Notes: generated by a model not told the origin, from the sequence alone. A DNA stretch of 64,000 nt from DATATJ01 sp963789075 (GCA_963789075.1 CAWBJQ010000014.1:372001-436000); one strand, 5' to 3'. Shown: positions 31,994 through 41,324, numbered from the stretch's first letter. Numbers and translations: made by a program.

Positions 31994-32097
31994 CGAGACC
32001 CTACGGCTCACGTCTGTTGCCTCCGGTGCCCGCACGGGCAGCAGGCTAACAGATTCGGGTCCGATCTGCCCGCGAAAGTGCACGCTGAAAGCAGATC

Positions 32098-32190
32098 TCA
32101 GCGCCTCCGGCGCGGCACGCCGCGAACGAGCCGCGCTACCAGCAGGAACGCGAAGATCAGCAGAACGATGATGAGGACGCGCAGCACCAC
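32098..32190 (-). CDS. Possible 30-residue single-pass membrane peptide
   Basis: From GTG 32190 the frame reads VLRVLIIVLLIFAFLLVARL then an Arg-rich tail and TGA. One hydrophobic helix with a positive C-terminus is the usual look of small membrane proteins. It lies between the VWA and TldD genes. There is no supporting homology; it may also be the fortuitous end of a longer open frame. Confidence 0.3.
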   Translation of the reverse strand: MVLRVLIIVLLIFAFLLVARLVRGVPRRRR

Positions 32191-32315
32191 GCTCGCATCG
32201 TACTCCGCCTGTTTGGAGAGCGGACCCGATCGTGATCCGTGCGCGGGCTGAAAACGGCTGGGCGGGATGGGCCAGCGAGGCGCCCGTGTGACGCCGGCTG
32301 GCCCCGGGCCGTTGG

Positions 32316-33956
32316 TTACGCGTACGCCGCGCCGACCATGATTTTCTTGATCCGCAGCCACGGGCAGCCGTGCGAGATGCTGTTGGTCTGCGTCGGCTGA
32401 CCTTTCGCATCGCCGCCCGTGCCGTACATCCGCCACGTGTCCTGGTTGCCGATGGCGTCGAGGTTCGCCCAGAAGTCGGTCGTGATCGCGTTGTAGGTGA
32501 CGTCGCTCACCATCCGCGTCTTCTTCCCGTTCTTGATCTCCCAGAAGCAGTTGCCGCCGAACTGACCGTTGTAGCGCTGCTGATCGATCGAGTAGCTGCC
32601 GCGGCCGTCGATGAGGACGCCGTCTTTCGTGTCGGCGATGATCTCTTCCGCCGATGGCGATCCCTTCGGCCCCGGCTCGACGCGCACGTTCGGCATCCGC
32701 AGGAACGGATAGTCGCGCCAGGACGAAGCGGACGTGCACCCCTTGCTCGCGGTGTCGCCGATGAGCGGCGCCGTTTCGCGGTTGGTCTGCAGCCCGACGA
32801 GAATCCCGTCTCGGATGATCGGGAACTCCGTCGTCTTCACGCCATCGTCGTCGTACCCGATCGTGCCGAGGCCGCCGGGCATCGTGCGATCGGCGGTGAC
32901 GTTGAACAGCTTCGAGCCGTATTTCAGCTTGCCGACGTCGGTCACCTTCACGAAGCTCGTGCCGGCGTAGTTTGCCTCGTAGCCGAGAATGCGATCGAGC
33001 TCGGTCGCGTGCGCGACGATCTCGTGCACGGTGAGCATCGCGTGCGACGGCATCAGCACGAGATCTTTCAGCCCCATGCCGACCGGTTTCGCGGTCGTCA
33101 TCTCGACCGCCTCGGCAGCGACGCGATCGGCGCTCTCGAGCATGTCGCTGTCGGTCACGACTTCCCAGCCGCCGGTCTTCGGCACCGCGATGTAGGCGCG
33201 CGTCTTGGTGACGCCGTCCTTCCGGACGCTGACGTTGAACGTCGGGTTCACTTCCCAAGTTTCCTGCTCGATGTAGGAGCCCTCGCTGGAGGCGAAGTAC
33301 TTCCACTCGTTCGTCATGCGCACGTCCGCGGTGACGCTCGTCACCGCCTTGTTCCGGACGACGGCGTCGACGACGTTCTGGACGAAGGCCTGCTTGTCGG
33401 CCTGGGACACGGTGTTGGGGTCGACGCGCACCGGCGTCGCCCAGTAGGCCGTGTAGGCGGCCACGGGCGCGAGCTTGATATCGGTCTTCTTCGCGATGGC
33501 GCTCGCCTTCGCGACGTCGGCGGCGATGCCTGTGATGCGGCGGATTTCGTCTTCGGTGACCATCGGGCTGCTCGCGAAGCCCCAGACGCCGCCATGAATC
33601 ACGCGGACGCCGAAGCCGGCCGCGCCGCGCTGGCCACCGCGCGCGCGCCCCCGTCCGCCGCCGCGCCCGCCGAATCCGCCGCGGCCGCCGCCGAATCCGC
33701 CGCCCTCGGCATCGCGATCGCTGCCGCCCGTCGCGTTGACGCTGCTCGACGTGCTGCTCGTGAAGCGGATGTCGGCGTACGTGCAGCCGGCCTTCTTCGC
33801 TTCGGCGAGCGCAATGTCGGACAGCCCCTTGAACTTCGATTCGATCGGGTTGCCCGTCGGCGATTGCGCGAGCAGATCCCCCATCAGATCGCTGGAGGCG
33901 ATGACGAGGCCGGCAGCGCCGGAGTATTTCAGGAAGTCGCGACGTGTGGGGCTCAT
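32316..33956 (-). CDS. TldD/PmbA family metalloprotease with Tat signal (TldD-like subunit)
   Basis: 546 residues from ATG 33956, which starts MSPTRRDFLKYSG, a classic twin-arginine signal. The TldD zinc motif HExxxH is H311-E312-x3-H316 (HEIVAH), with more active-site context in SHGCPWLRI near the end. TldD/TldE are normally cytoplasmic and process modified peptides such as microcin B17; export would be unusual. A Gly/Arg-rich insert spans about residues 80-111. The partner gene lies just upstream (34070-35449), both on the minus strand. Confidence 0.92.
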   Translation of the reverse strand: MSPTRRDFLKYSGAAGLVIASSDLMGDLLAQSPTGNPIESKFKGLSDIALAEAKKAGCTYADIRFTSSTSSSVNATGGSDRDAEGGGFGGGRGGFGGRGGGRGRARGGQRGAAGFGVRVIHGGVWGFASSPMVTEDEIRRITGIAADVAKASAIAKKTDIKLAPVAAYTAYWATPVRVDPNTVSQADKQAFVQNVVDAVVRNKAVTSVTADVRMTNEWKYFASSEGSYIEQETWEVNPTFNVSVRKDGVTKTRAYIAVPKTGGWEVVTDSDMLESADRVAAEAVEMTTAKPVGMGLKDLVLMPSHAMLTVHEIVAHATELDRILGYEANYAGTSFVKVTDVGKLKYGSKLFNVTADRTMPGGLGTIGYDDDGVKTTEFPIIRDGILVGLQTNRETAPLIGDTASKGCTSASSWRDYPFLRMPNVRVEPGPKGSPSAEEIIADTKDGVLIDGRGSYSIDQQRYNGQFGGNCFWEIKNGKKTRMVSDVTYNAITTDFWANLDAIGNQDTWRMYGTGGDAKGQPTQTNSISHGCPWLRIKKIMVGAAYA

Positions 33957-33975
33957 AAGTGTCTGCTCCGTACGC

Positions 33976-34072
33976 AAACCACGAAGGCCACGAAGTCACG
34001 AAACGGTTCGATCGTCTCCGGTGTCATATCGCAGATCGTTCGCCTTCGTGCCTTGGTGCGCTTCGTGGTTTA
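33976..34072. repeat. 97-base inverted repeat of the ACGAAGG/CCTTCGTG type
   Basis: Left arm 33976-34000 (AAACCACGAAGGCCACGAAG start) is complementary, imperfectly, to right arm 34041-34072 (CTTCGTGGTTTA end). The right end contains the stop codon of the PmbA-like gene (complement of TTA 34070-34072). Related elements lie at 46147 and 56878. Confidence 0.75.
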
Positions 34073-35449
34073 AACCGCCGGTGAAACGGAGGTCATATAG
34101 AAATCTTCAATCCGCACCGGCGGCACCAGCGCCGTACCGGGACCGTCGTAGGCCTCGCCGGTGTGAATCGGCACGGGCCTGCCGATCGCGGAAATGTTGC
34201 TGAAGCCGACCAGCGGCGACATGTTCCAGCGAAAGTTCTGCACGGGCCCGGCAATCTCGCCGTTCTCGATGAGGAACAGGCCGTCGCGGGTCATGCCCGT
34301 GTTGAGCAGCGTGACGGTGTCGACCGGACGGATGTACCAGAAGAACGTGACGAGCAGGCCGCGCTTGGTGGACTTGATCATGTCCTCCAGCGATTCACTG
34401 CCGCCTTCGAGGACGAGGCTCATGTTCGGGGTTGCGGGCGTCGGCGGCACTTTCTCGCGGTGTGCGGTGGTCGGGTCGTAGTAAACGTTCTTCAACACAC
34501 CCTTTTCGACCCACGTCACCGGCTGTGCGCTCTGGCCGTCGGCGAGGATCGGTGTCTGACGCAGCACGGCGTTGCCGATGTCGCTCTTCAGCGTGAAGGT
34601 GTCGCTGAACAGTTTCTGGCCGATCTTCGGCTTGCCGTCGTGGCCGTTGAACGGCCGGCCGACCCCGCCGAAGTTGAAGCCGCCGCCACCGAATCCTCCG
34701 CTGCCGCCCGCGTTGAAGGCGCCCATCAGCGTCGAGAGGAAGCGCGCGGTGGGACGCGGCTCGAGAATCGTCGTGTAGCGGCCTGGCTCGATTGCACGCG
34801 GCTTCTGACTTTTCACGGCCTTGTCGGCCGCGATTTCGGTCAGCTGTTTCACGTCGATCTGCGACAAGTCTTTGGCGCCGGTGATGCCGGACCAGCCCGA
34901 TCCCGAGCCGCTTGGCATGCGGCAGGTGAGGATGAAGCCCGCCTCCGCGTATTGGTAGTAGGCGAAGAGCCCTTCGGAGTTGGCGAGGCAGCTCGCTTGA
35001 TACGCCTTCGGAATGTAGCCGGCGCCGAGCACGCCTTTCTTCTCGCAGATGTCGACCGACTGCTTCACCCACGCGGCGCGCTCGCCGGGACTGAAGTCGG
35101 CCGTCGCCGGGACGACGGCATCCACCTTCACGTAGGTCTGCGGTCCCTTCACGAGCGGCGGCAGGTTCGGGTTGTCGCGTCCCTTCGCCGCCGCGTCGCG
35201 CGCTTCGTCGATCGCCGCTTTCAGCGACTCATCGTCGAACTCGCGCGTTTGTGCGCTGCCTTGCTTCTGGCCGACGCGCAGGCTGATCGACAACTGCTCA
35301 TCGTATTGCACCAGGTTCGCGGTGATCGTGGAGTTGGCAAACCGCGTCCCCGACCGCTCGCCGCCGTCGAAGGTCAGTTCGACCGGGTCGCTGCCGGCCA
35401 TGTTGAGGACTTTGTCGGTGAGGGCTTTGACTTCGTCACGTGAAAACAT
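34070..35449 (-). CDS. TldD/PmbA family protein (TldE/PmbA-like partner)
   Basis: 459 residues from ATG 35449 (MFSRDEVKALTDKVL), preferred over a longer frame that lacks features. The modulator-of-DNA-gyrase fold is visible: TRFANSTITANLVQYDEQLSI, PSGSGSGWSGI and the terminal MSPLVGFSNISAIGRPV. It lacks the HExxxH zinc motif, as TldE subunits do, so it is the non-catalytic partner of the upstream-numbered TldD-like protein. It has no signal peptide, in contrast to its partner. A Gly-rich stretch (GGSGGFGGGGFNFGG) lies at about 255-275. Confidence 0.9.
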   Translation of the reverse strand: MFSRDEVKALTDKVLNMAGSDPVELTFDGGERSGTRFANSTITANLVQYDEQLSISLRVGQKQGSAQTREFDDESLKAAIDEARDAAAKGRDNPNLPPLVKGPQTYVKVDAVVPATADFSPGERAAWVKQSVDICEKKGVLGAGYIPKAYQASCLANSEGLFAYYQYAEAGFILTCRMPSGSGSGWSGITGAKDLSQIDVKQLTEIAADKAVKSQKPRAIEPGRYTTILEPRPTARFLSTLMGAFNAGGSGGFGGGGFNFGGVGRPFNGHDGKPKIGQKLFSDTFTLKSDIGNAVLRQTPILADGQSAQPVTWVEKGVLKNVYYDPTTAHREKVPPTPATPNMSLVLEGGSESLEDMIKSTKRGLLVTFFWYIRPVDTVTLLNTGMTRDGLFLIENGEIAGPVQNFRWNMSPLVGFSNISAIGRPVPIHTGEAYDGPGTALVPPVRIEDFYMTSVSPAV

Positions 35450-35795
35450 ACAGGGGCGAAAGGCTACTACGTCCTGGTACGCGACGGCAAGGCGAGAGGC
35501 GCCGGAATCGCAACTTGTCGACTCCGGCTGAAGCCCGCCGCGTTCCACTTGACATTCAAGTCGAAGACATGGGAGGGTGATCGCGCTCACTGGAGCATCT
35601 AGTGAAGACACCGCCCGCGCTTCTCGTTGGCGTGGTCATCGCGGGTGTCACCGCCGCCGGCGGGCGTGACGCGGAGCTTCGTCTGGTGGCCCTTCCGGGC
35701 GGCGATTCGGTTGACGCAAGGGACGGCGTGCGAGTGTGGGATGGCGTGCGATCCCGTCCTCGTGTACGTGCTCGCGGTCACACGCAGGTGAACGA
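35450..35795. other. Intergenic region between divergent genes with a 15-base palindrome
   Basis: The only clear structure is ACTTGA-CAT-TCAAGT at 35547-35561, a perfect palindrome that could be an operator (for the PadR protein or the divergent TldE gene). No convincing -10/-35 pair was found. A 65-codon plus-strand frame (35602-35799) overlaps the PadR start by 4 bases and begins with a hydrophobic stretch, but I cannot support it as a gene. Confidence 0.45.
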
Positions 35796-36143
35796 ATGAC
35801 GACTCCCCGCAAAGATCGTGTGGAACTGCTGCAGGGCACGCTCGACCTCATCGTGCTGCGCGCGCTGGAGACGATGGGACCGCAGCATGCGTATGCGCTC
35901 ACGGCCCGCCTCGAACAGGTCGCCGATCACCCGTTGTCGCTGAATCAGGGCACGCTGTATCCGGCCCTCGTGCGCTTGGAGCAGCGAGGCTGGATCAAAG
36001 GCACGTGGCAGAAGACGGAGACGAACCGCGAGGCGAAGTACTACGCCATCACGAAGGCGGGCGGCCGCGCGCTCGAGCAGCAGACCAAGCGATGGCGCCG
36101 AATCGCTGGTCTCGTCGAGAAGCTCCTGCTCGGTGAGTCGTGA
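35796..36143 (+). CDS. PadR family transcriptional regulator
   Basis: 115 residues with the PadR winged-helix layout: ELLQGTLDLIVLRAL, HAYALTARLE, LNQGTLYPALVRLEQRGWI and the wing NREAKYYAITKAGGRAL. ATG 35796 gives the canonical N-terminus. Its stop overlaps the permease start (GTGATG), the standard arrangement for acidobacterial PadR-permease pairs, where the regulator probably represses the permease operon. The palindrome at 35547 may be its operator. Confidence 0.93.
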   Translation: MTTPRKDRVELLQGTLDLIVLRALETMGPQHAYALTARLEQVADHPLSLNQGTLYPALVRLEQRGWIKGTWQKTETNREAKYYAITKAGGRALEQQTKRWRRIAGLVEKLLLGES

Positions 36144-38906
36144 TGCTGTCCCGCCTGCGGCACTTCCTCGCCAGGCTGGCGAACGTCCTTCGTCCCGGCC
36201 GGGCCGAGCCGGATCTGGCCCGTGAGGTTGCGGCGCATCTCGCGATGATGGAGGACGATTTCGCCCGTCGCGGCCTGACGCGCGGACGAAGCGCGACTCG
36301 CGGCGCGGCGCGCGTTCGGGGGCGTGGAGCAGACTAAAGAGCTGCACCGCGACGCGCGCTCGTTCGTCTGGCTCGACGATGCGCGGCGCGATCTGCAGTA
36401 CGCGGCGCGGTCGCTGCGGCGAACGCCGGGGTTCACGCTCGTCGCGATCGTCACGCTCGCACTGGGCATCGGCGCGAACACCGCGATTTTCAGCGTAGTC
36501 CACGCCGTGCTGTTTCAGCCGTTGCCGTTCCGGCACGCCGAGCGGCTCGTTCAGCTCTACGAGAACGTCCCCGCCGCCGAGACGACGGCTCACAGGCCTC
36601 AACACGTCCGCGGCATAGAGGTGCGCGAGCTGCTCGAGCTGCGCTCGCGCGCACGAGCGTTCTCGCACGTGGTGAGCTACGGTTTCGCGCTGGTGTCGCC
36701 GGTCGGCAGCGCGGACACGGCGCTTCTGTCCGGCGCAACGGTGTCGGCCGGCGCGTTCCCGATGCTGGGCACGCCGCCAATGCTCGGCCGGTGGATTTCC
36801 GAAGCAGAAGAGCGGTCGGATGCCGACCGGGTGATCGTCATCAGTGACGCCATCTGGCGGCGGTACTTCAACAGCGATCCCGCGGCCGTCGGCAAGACAA
36901 TGACGTTTACCGGCAATTCAGCATTTGTCGGAACGGTTGCGCTCGGCGACCCGTACACCATCGTCGGCGTGATGCCGCGCGGGTTTCACTTTCCCGACGA
37001 CAACGCGCAATTCTGGGTGCCGCTGGCGCTGAAAGCTCCGACCGACGCTCGGATCCACCGGATGCCGGTGATGGCGCGGCTCGCCGACGGGATGTCGGCG
37101 GAGGCGGCTGTTGCCGACGTGACGGCGATTCTACAGGGCCTGCGCGGCGATCCACCGTCGGATCGTCCGGACGCACCGGCACCGCCGCGATTCGAGCTCG
37201 CCCACGTGCAGGACGAGCTCACCGCGCCCGTCAAGCCGGCCCTGATCGTGTTGAGCGTCGCCGTCGGGTTTGTCCTGCTCATCGCGTGCGCGAACGTGGC
37301 GAATCTTCTGCTCGCGCGCACGGCCGCTCGGCAGCGAGAAATCGCCGTGCGGATCGCGATCGGCGCCGGCCGCTGGCGCCTGATCCGTCAGGCGCTCACG
37401 GAGAGCCTGCTGCTCGCGTTGCTCGGCGGCGGTGCGGGCATCGTGTTGGCGTTCGGAGGCGTCCAGGCGTTCCGTGCGCTGGCGGCGAACCTGTCGCGCT
37501 TCGATCTGCAAGGCGCCGGTGTCGCGTTTCCGCGGCTCGACAATGTGGGGATCGATGCCTGGGCGCTGGGATTCGCCCTTGGCCTCTCGACGGCAACCGG
37601 CCTGTTGTTCGGTCTGGCACCGGCTCTTCGCCGTGCCGGCGCCGATCACACGGAAGCGCTGCGCGAGAGCACCGCCTCGACGGCCGGCAGATCCGGGCAG
37701 AGCGGCCGCCGCGCCCAGCACGTGCTGGTCGTCGCCGAGATCGCGATCGCCACTCTGCTGTTCATCGGCGGCGCCTTGCTGATGCGCAGCTTCGTCAAGC
37801 TCGCGAGCATCGATCCGGGGTACGACGCGCCGAGCGCCCTGACTTTTCAAGTGGCGTTGAGGGGCGATCGATACCAGGCCGCGCAGGTCGAGGCGTTCGC
37901 CGACGACTTCGTCGCTCGGCTTCGATCCGTGGCCGGCGTTCAGGCCGCGGGCTATGCCCGGCAGCTGCCGTTCGTCATCCTGCAGGATTCCTTCGCGCTT
38001 CGCGACACACCGGATCGTCCGGAGGGTGTCCCCGCATCGCCGCCCGTGGATGCGCGCTTCGTCAGCCGGTCGTACCTGAAGGCGATGGGCATTCGCGTGA
38101 TTACCGGCCGCGGATTCGACGAGGCCGATCGCGTGGCCCATCCGCGGGCGATGGTCATCAACCAGACGCTAGCGCGCCGCGACTTCGCGGACGAGAACCC
38201 CGTCGGTCGTTTGGTCTACACCGGGCCCGATCCGGAGCCGTGGGAGATCATTGGCGTCGTGGGCGACGTGCGTCAGTTCGGCCTCGACCGCGCGCCAACC
38301 GCGCAGTTTTTTGCCGATCTGAGCCAGTGGCCAGCACGCATGACGCCCAACATCTATCTGTTCCCCATCGGACCGTACTTCGTCGTTCGCACGCGGAACG
38401 ACCGATCTGGCATCGTCGCCAATGCATTGGCCCTCGCGCGCCAGCTCGACGCGGAGGCGGCGGTCTACAACGTGGCGACGATGGAAGAGATCGCGTCCAA
38501 CTCGATGACGCTGCCGCGGATGTACGCGTCGCTGCTCGGGATGTTCGCGGCTGTTGCGGTGGGACTGGCCGCCATCGGCATCTACGGGATGATGGCCTAC
38601 GCCGTCACGCAGCGGACGCGCGAGATCGGGATCCGGATGGCGCTCGGCGCGCAGCGCCAGGCGGTTCTCAGTCTGGTGCTGCGTCAGAGCCTGGTGCTGA
38701 CGGGGGCTGGATTGACGCTCGGCGTGGCTGGCGCAGCCGCGATGACACGCTACCTCGAAGGATTGCTGTTCGGCCTGACGCCGCTCGATCCGCCGACGTT
38801 CGCGGCCGTCGCGCTGGCGTTCACCAGTATTGCAATGCTCGCGTCGTACGTGCCCGCGCGGCGCGCGACGAGGGTCGATCCGCTCGTGGCATTGCGCCAC
38901 GAATAA
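36140..38906 (+). CDS. MacB-like ABC transporter permease (acidobacterial duplicated orphan permease type), one frameshift
   Basis: About 915 residues. The N-terminal 60 residues (RHFLARLANVLRPGRAEPDLAREVAAHL) are the ADOP-type leader. A +1 insertion near 36281 moves the frame so that LAARRAFGGVEQTKELHRD connects to the long frame from 36324. Then come a MacB periplasmic domain and two FtsX-like permease cores (LLIACANVANLLLARTA..., GIYGMMAYAVTQRTREIGIRMALGA). There is no ATP-binding domain, so its energy source is elsewhere. Translationally coupled to PadR. Function unknown; these proteins are numerous in Acidobacteriota. Confidence 0.9.
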
Positions 38907-38942
38907 ATAATCATTCTCTTTTAGAAGGCTCCCGACGATCCG

Positions 38943-38996
38943 ATAGCTGGTTGGGCTCATAACCCCAAGGGTTGGGTGAGTCGACCCGGACCCGCC
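38943..38996 (+). other. Initiator-tRNA(Met)-like 3' remnant
   Basis: TAGCTGGTTGGGCTCATAACCC (38944-38965, shown in parts) contains GGGCTCATAACCC, the exact anticodon stem-loop with three G-C pairs typical of initiator tRNA and a CAT anticodon. It is followed by AAGGG, a T-arm-like GGGT...ACCC and CCCGC. The 5' half, a normal T-loop (no TTCAA) and CCA are absent. I infer a degenerate tRNA fragment or attachment-site scar. Confidence 0.4.
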
Positions 38997-39042
38997 GATG
39001 GGCGCTGTCCATCTGTCGCTTGGAGCGTAAAATGGTGGAATC

Positions 39043-39267
39043 ATGAGCACTGAGGAACTCGAAGCAGAAGCCCTCAAACTTGCGCCGCAGGAGCGGGCTC
39101 GGCTGGCCGAGAAGCTCCTCGAGAGTCTCGAGCATCTGTCTGACGACGAAAACGCCAGGCTATGGGCCGAGGAAGCCCTGCGCCGCGATCACGCGTGGGC
39201 CAATGAACCAACAACCAGCCGTGATGCTGCCGAAGTCTTTCGCGACGCCAGAGCCCGCGTGAAGTGA
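39043..39267 (+). CDS. Addiction module antitoxin (RelB-like, small helical type)
   Basis: 74 residues, very acidic and helical: LEAEALKLAPQERARLAEKLLESL, then DDENARLWAEEALRR. The pattern APxERxxLxExLLxSL is that of the short addiction-module components paired with RelE/ParE toxins. A TAAAAT -10-like hexamer lies at 39028-39033. Its stop overlaps the toxin start by 4 bases (GTGA). It would neutralise the downstream toxin by binding its surface. Confidence 0.85.
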   Translation: MSTEELEAEALKLAPQERARLAEKLLESLEHLSDDENARLWAEEALRRDHAWANEPTTSRDAAEVFRDARARVK

Positions 39268-39553
39268 TCGTATCGTTCCACCCGTTGGCTGAACGGGAAC
39301 TCAACGATGCGGCTCGCTACTACGACCTCGAAAGCGCTGGTCTTGGTGCCGCTTTTCTGGCTGAGGCACAACGCTGCTGTGAAGGGATCGTTGAGTACCC
39401 AGAGGCCGGGCAGATGGGCCCAGGTACGATCCGTCGTCGACTTCTTCGACGCTTTCCTTACGCCCTTCTGTACAGTCTCCATCCGGATGGCGTTCGCATT
39501 CTTGCCGTGAGAATCTCAGGCGGCGGCCAGCCTATTGGGTCGGCCGTTCCTAA
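39264..39553 (+). CDS. RelE/ParE family toxin (C-terminal -1 frameshift)
   Basis: Starts GTG 39264: MIVSFHPLAERELNDAARYY, then GAAFLAEAQRCCEGI, YPEAGQM, RRRLLRRFPYALLYSL and VRILAV. The family usually ends in VAxLRRRPxYW; that exact ending (LRRRPAYWVGRS then TAA 39551-39553) is present in another frame from about 39511, so one base is missing near there. As given, the frame runs on to 39932 into the secD region. RelE-type toxins cut mRNA on ribosomes and ParE-type ones poison gyrase; which applies is unknown. Confidence 0.8.
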
Positions 39554-39701
39554 CAAACTCAATGTCCGGCTGCCAGAGTCAACGAACAGCAATGCGCCGG
39601 GTCGACTTGTCGACATGCGATCAGGCGTCGGCGTGTGCAACGAGGACGGCCATTACCGCAAACAATCAGCGACGCGCGACACACTCGTGATCCGACGATG
39701 T

Positions 39702-41324
39702 TCAAATGGACAGCTTCACGTCCCGCTTCCGATGAGACAGCGCCAGCTCGAAGAGTGTCTTGGACACGAACGTCGACGTGAACAGGTTGCACACGAGGCC
39801 GACCGACAGCGTCACGGCGAAGCCGCGGATCGGACCGGTGCCGAACTGAAACAGGAACGCCGCGGAAATCAACGCCGCGACGTGCGTGTCGAGCAGCGTC
39901 CAGAAGACGCGGCCGAAGCCGCCTTCGATTGACGCGCGCACGCTGTGTCCGGCGGCGAGGTCCTCTTTGATCCGCTCGAAGATCAGCACATTGGAATCGA
40001 CGCCGATGCCCATCGTGAGGATGAAGCCGGCGATGCCCGGCAGCGTCATCACCGCGCCGATGCACTCCATCAGCGCGAGCAGCATGAGCAGATTGAAGAT
40101 CAGGGCGATGACCGCGTTGACGCCGGACCATCGGTAATACGCCAGCATGAACGCGAGCACGAGCAGGAGACCGGCCGCCGACGCGAAGACGCCGGAGCGG
40201 ATGGCATCTGCGCCGAGGCTCGGCCCAATCGTCTGCTCCTGGAGATAGGTGAACGAGGTCAGCAGCGCACCGGATCGCAGGATTAGCGAGATGTTTTGCG
40301 CTTCTTCCGCCGAGAAGGCGCCGTGGATGCGGCCTTCGTCCGCGATGCGCGTCTCAATGCGAGCGGCTGAGACCACTTGGCCGTCGAGGATGATCGCGAG
40401 CTGACGGCCGACGTTCTCGCTCGTGACTCGGGCGAATTTGCGGCCTCCGTCGCTGGTCAAACTGAAGGCCACTTCCGGAAGGTTGTTCTCGTCGACCGTC
40501 GGACGCGCGTTGCGCAGGTCGCGTCCGCTCACGGCCGCCGCTTTGCGCACCAAGTAATAGAGGATGCCCGAGTCGCCTGTCGAGCCGGAGGTGCCCGGCA
40601 CGATCTCCATGCCCTTCGGCACGGCGCCCTGCTGCATCAGCGCGTCCTTCGCCGGCGAGGGCCCCTGCTCGACGATTTTTAGCTCGAGCACACCAGGCGA
40701 CTGGATGATGCGCTTCGCGCGGTCGACGTCGGCGACACCAGGCAACTGCACAAGGATCTGGTCGCCGCTGTTGCCCTGCTGCGAGATGCTCGGCTCGGTG
40801 ACGCCCAACTCGTTCACGCGGCGCTCGATTGTCTCGCGCGCCTGCACCACCGCCTCGTCGCGAAGGTTCTGCTGGAAGTTCGGCTTCAACGCGAACGTGT
40901 AGCTGCCATCTACGCTGGCGCTGCAAGTGAAGTTGGAGTCGACCTCGCTCGCGGTCTGCCGGAACGCCGCGTCCTGCGCAGGCGGCACGCCGTCGATGCG
41001 GAACTGCGCGATCGAGAGCGTCGTCGTGTCGCCCACGGTAATGTGTTTCGCCTCGAGCTCGGTGCGCAGCCGCTCCAATGCCTGCTCTGTCTCCAGCCGC
41101 AGCGCGTCATCGGTCTGCACATGCAGGACGAGGTGAACGCCGCCCTTGAGATCGAGTCCGAGCTTGAGCTGCTTGTCCATCAGCCAGCTTGGTGAACGGA
41201 TTCCGTAATGAGCAGCGACGATCGGATACACACTGATTGCCGTCGACACACAGAGAACGATCGCAATGATGAGAGCCTTGACGCGAAGCCGCTGAGTCAC
41301 ACGTACCTCCTCGCTAGCGAACAC
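39702..41324 (-). CDS. secD: Protein translocase subunit SecD
   Basis: 540 residues: N-terminal TM (ALIIAIVLCVSTAISVYPIV), D1 motif LKLGLDLKGGVHLVL, P1 periplasmic domain, and a C-terminal six-TM block with IGPSLGADAIRSGVFASAAG, GFILTMGIGVDSNVLIFERIKEDL and TGPIRGFAVTLSVGL. SecD helps the proton-driven late step of Sec export. No secF is adjacent: the next gene downstream is on the other strand. It may be an extra copy or an orphan. It is short compared with 600-plus-residue SecD proteins. Confidence 0.93.
   Translation of the reverse strand: MFASEEVRVTQRLRVKALIIAIVLCVSTAISVYPIVAAHYGIRSPSWLMDKQLKLGLDLKGGVHLVLHVQTDDALRLETEQALERLRTELEAKHITVGDTTTLSIAQFRIDGVPPAQDAAFRQTASEVDSNFTCSASVDGSYTFALKPNFQQNLRDEAVVQARETIERRVNELGVTEPSISQQGNSGDQILVQLPGVADVDRAKRIIQSPGVLELKIVEQGPSPAKDALMQQGAVPKGMEIVPGTSGSTGDSGILYYLVRKAAAVSGRDLRNARPTVDENNLPEVAFSLTSDGGRKFARVTSENVGRQLAIILDGQVVSAARIETRIADEGRIHGAFSAEEAQNISLILRSGALLTSFTYLQEQTIGPSLGADAIRSGVFASAAGLLLVLAFMLAYYRWSGVNAVIALIFNLLMLLALMECIGAVMTLPGIAGFILTMGIGVDSNVLIFERIKEDLAAGHSVRASIEGGFGRVFWTLLDTHVAALISAAFLFQFGTGPIRGFAVTLSVGLVCNLFTSTFVSKTLFELALSHRKRDVKLSI

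Noticed and set aside
32098..33999. A 633-codon minus-strand frame overlapping the TldD gene
   Set aside because: Out of frame with the clear TldD product and low complexity; only its last 30 codons might be a real small gene, listed separately.
35602..35799. A 65-codon gene just before PadR
   Set aside because: It has a hydrophobic start and a 4-base overlap with PadR, but codon use is unremarkable, and no homology or ribosome site supports it.
38943..38996. A functional tRNA gene
   Set aside because: The 5' half, a normal T-loop and the CCA end are missing, so it is at best a remnant.
39264..39932. A 222-residue toxin frame extending over secD
   Set aside because: The extra part has no homology, overlaps secD and the normal toxin end is seen in another frame.
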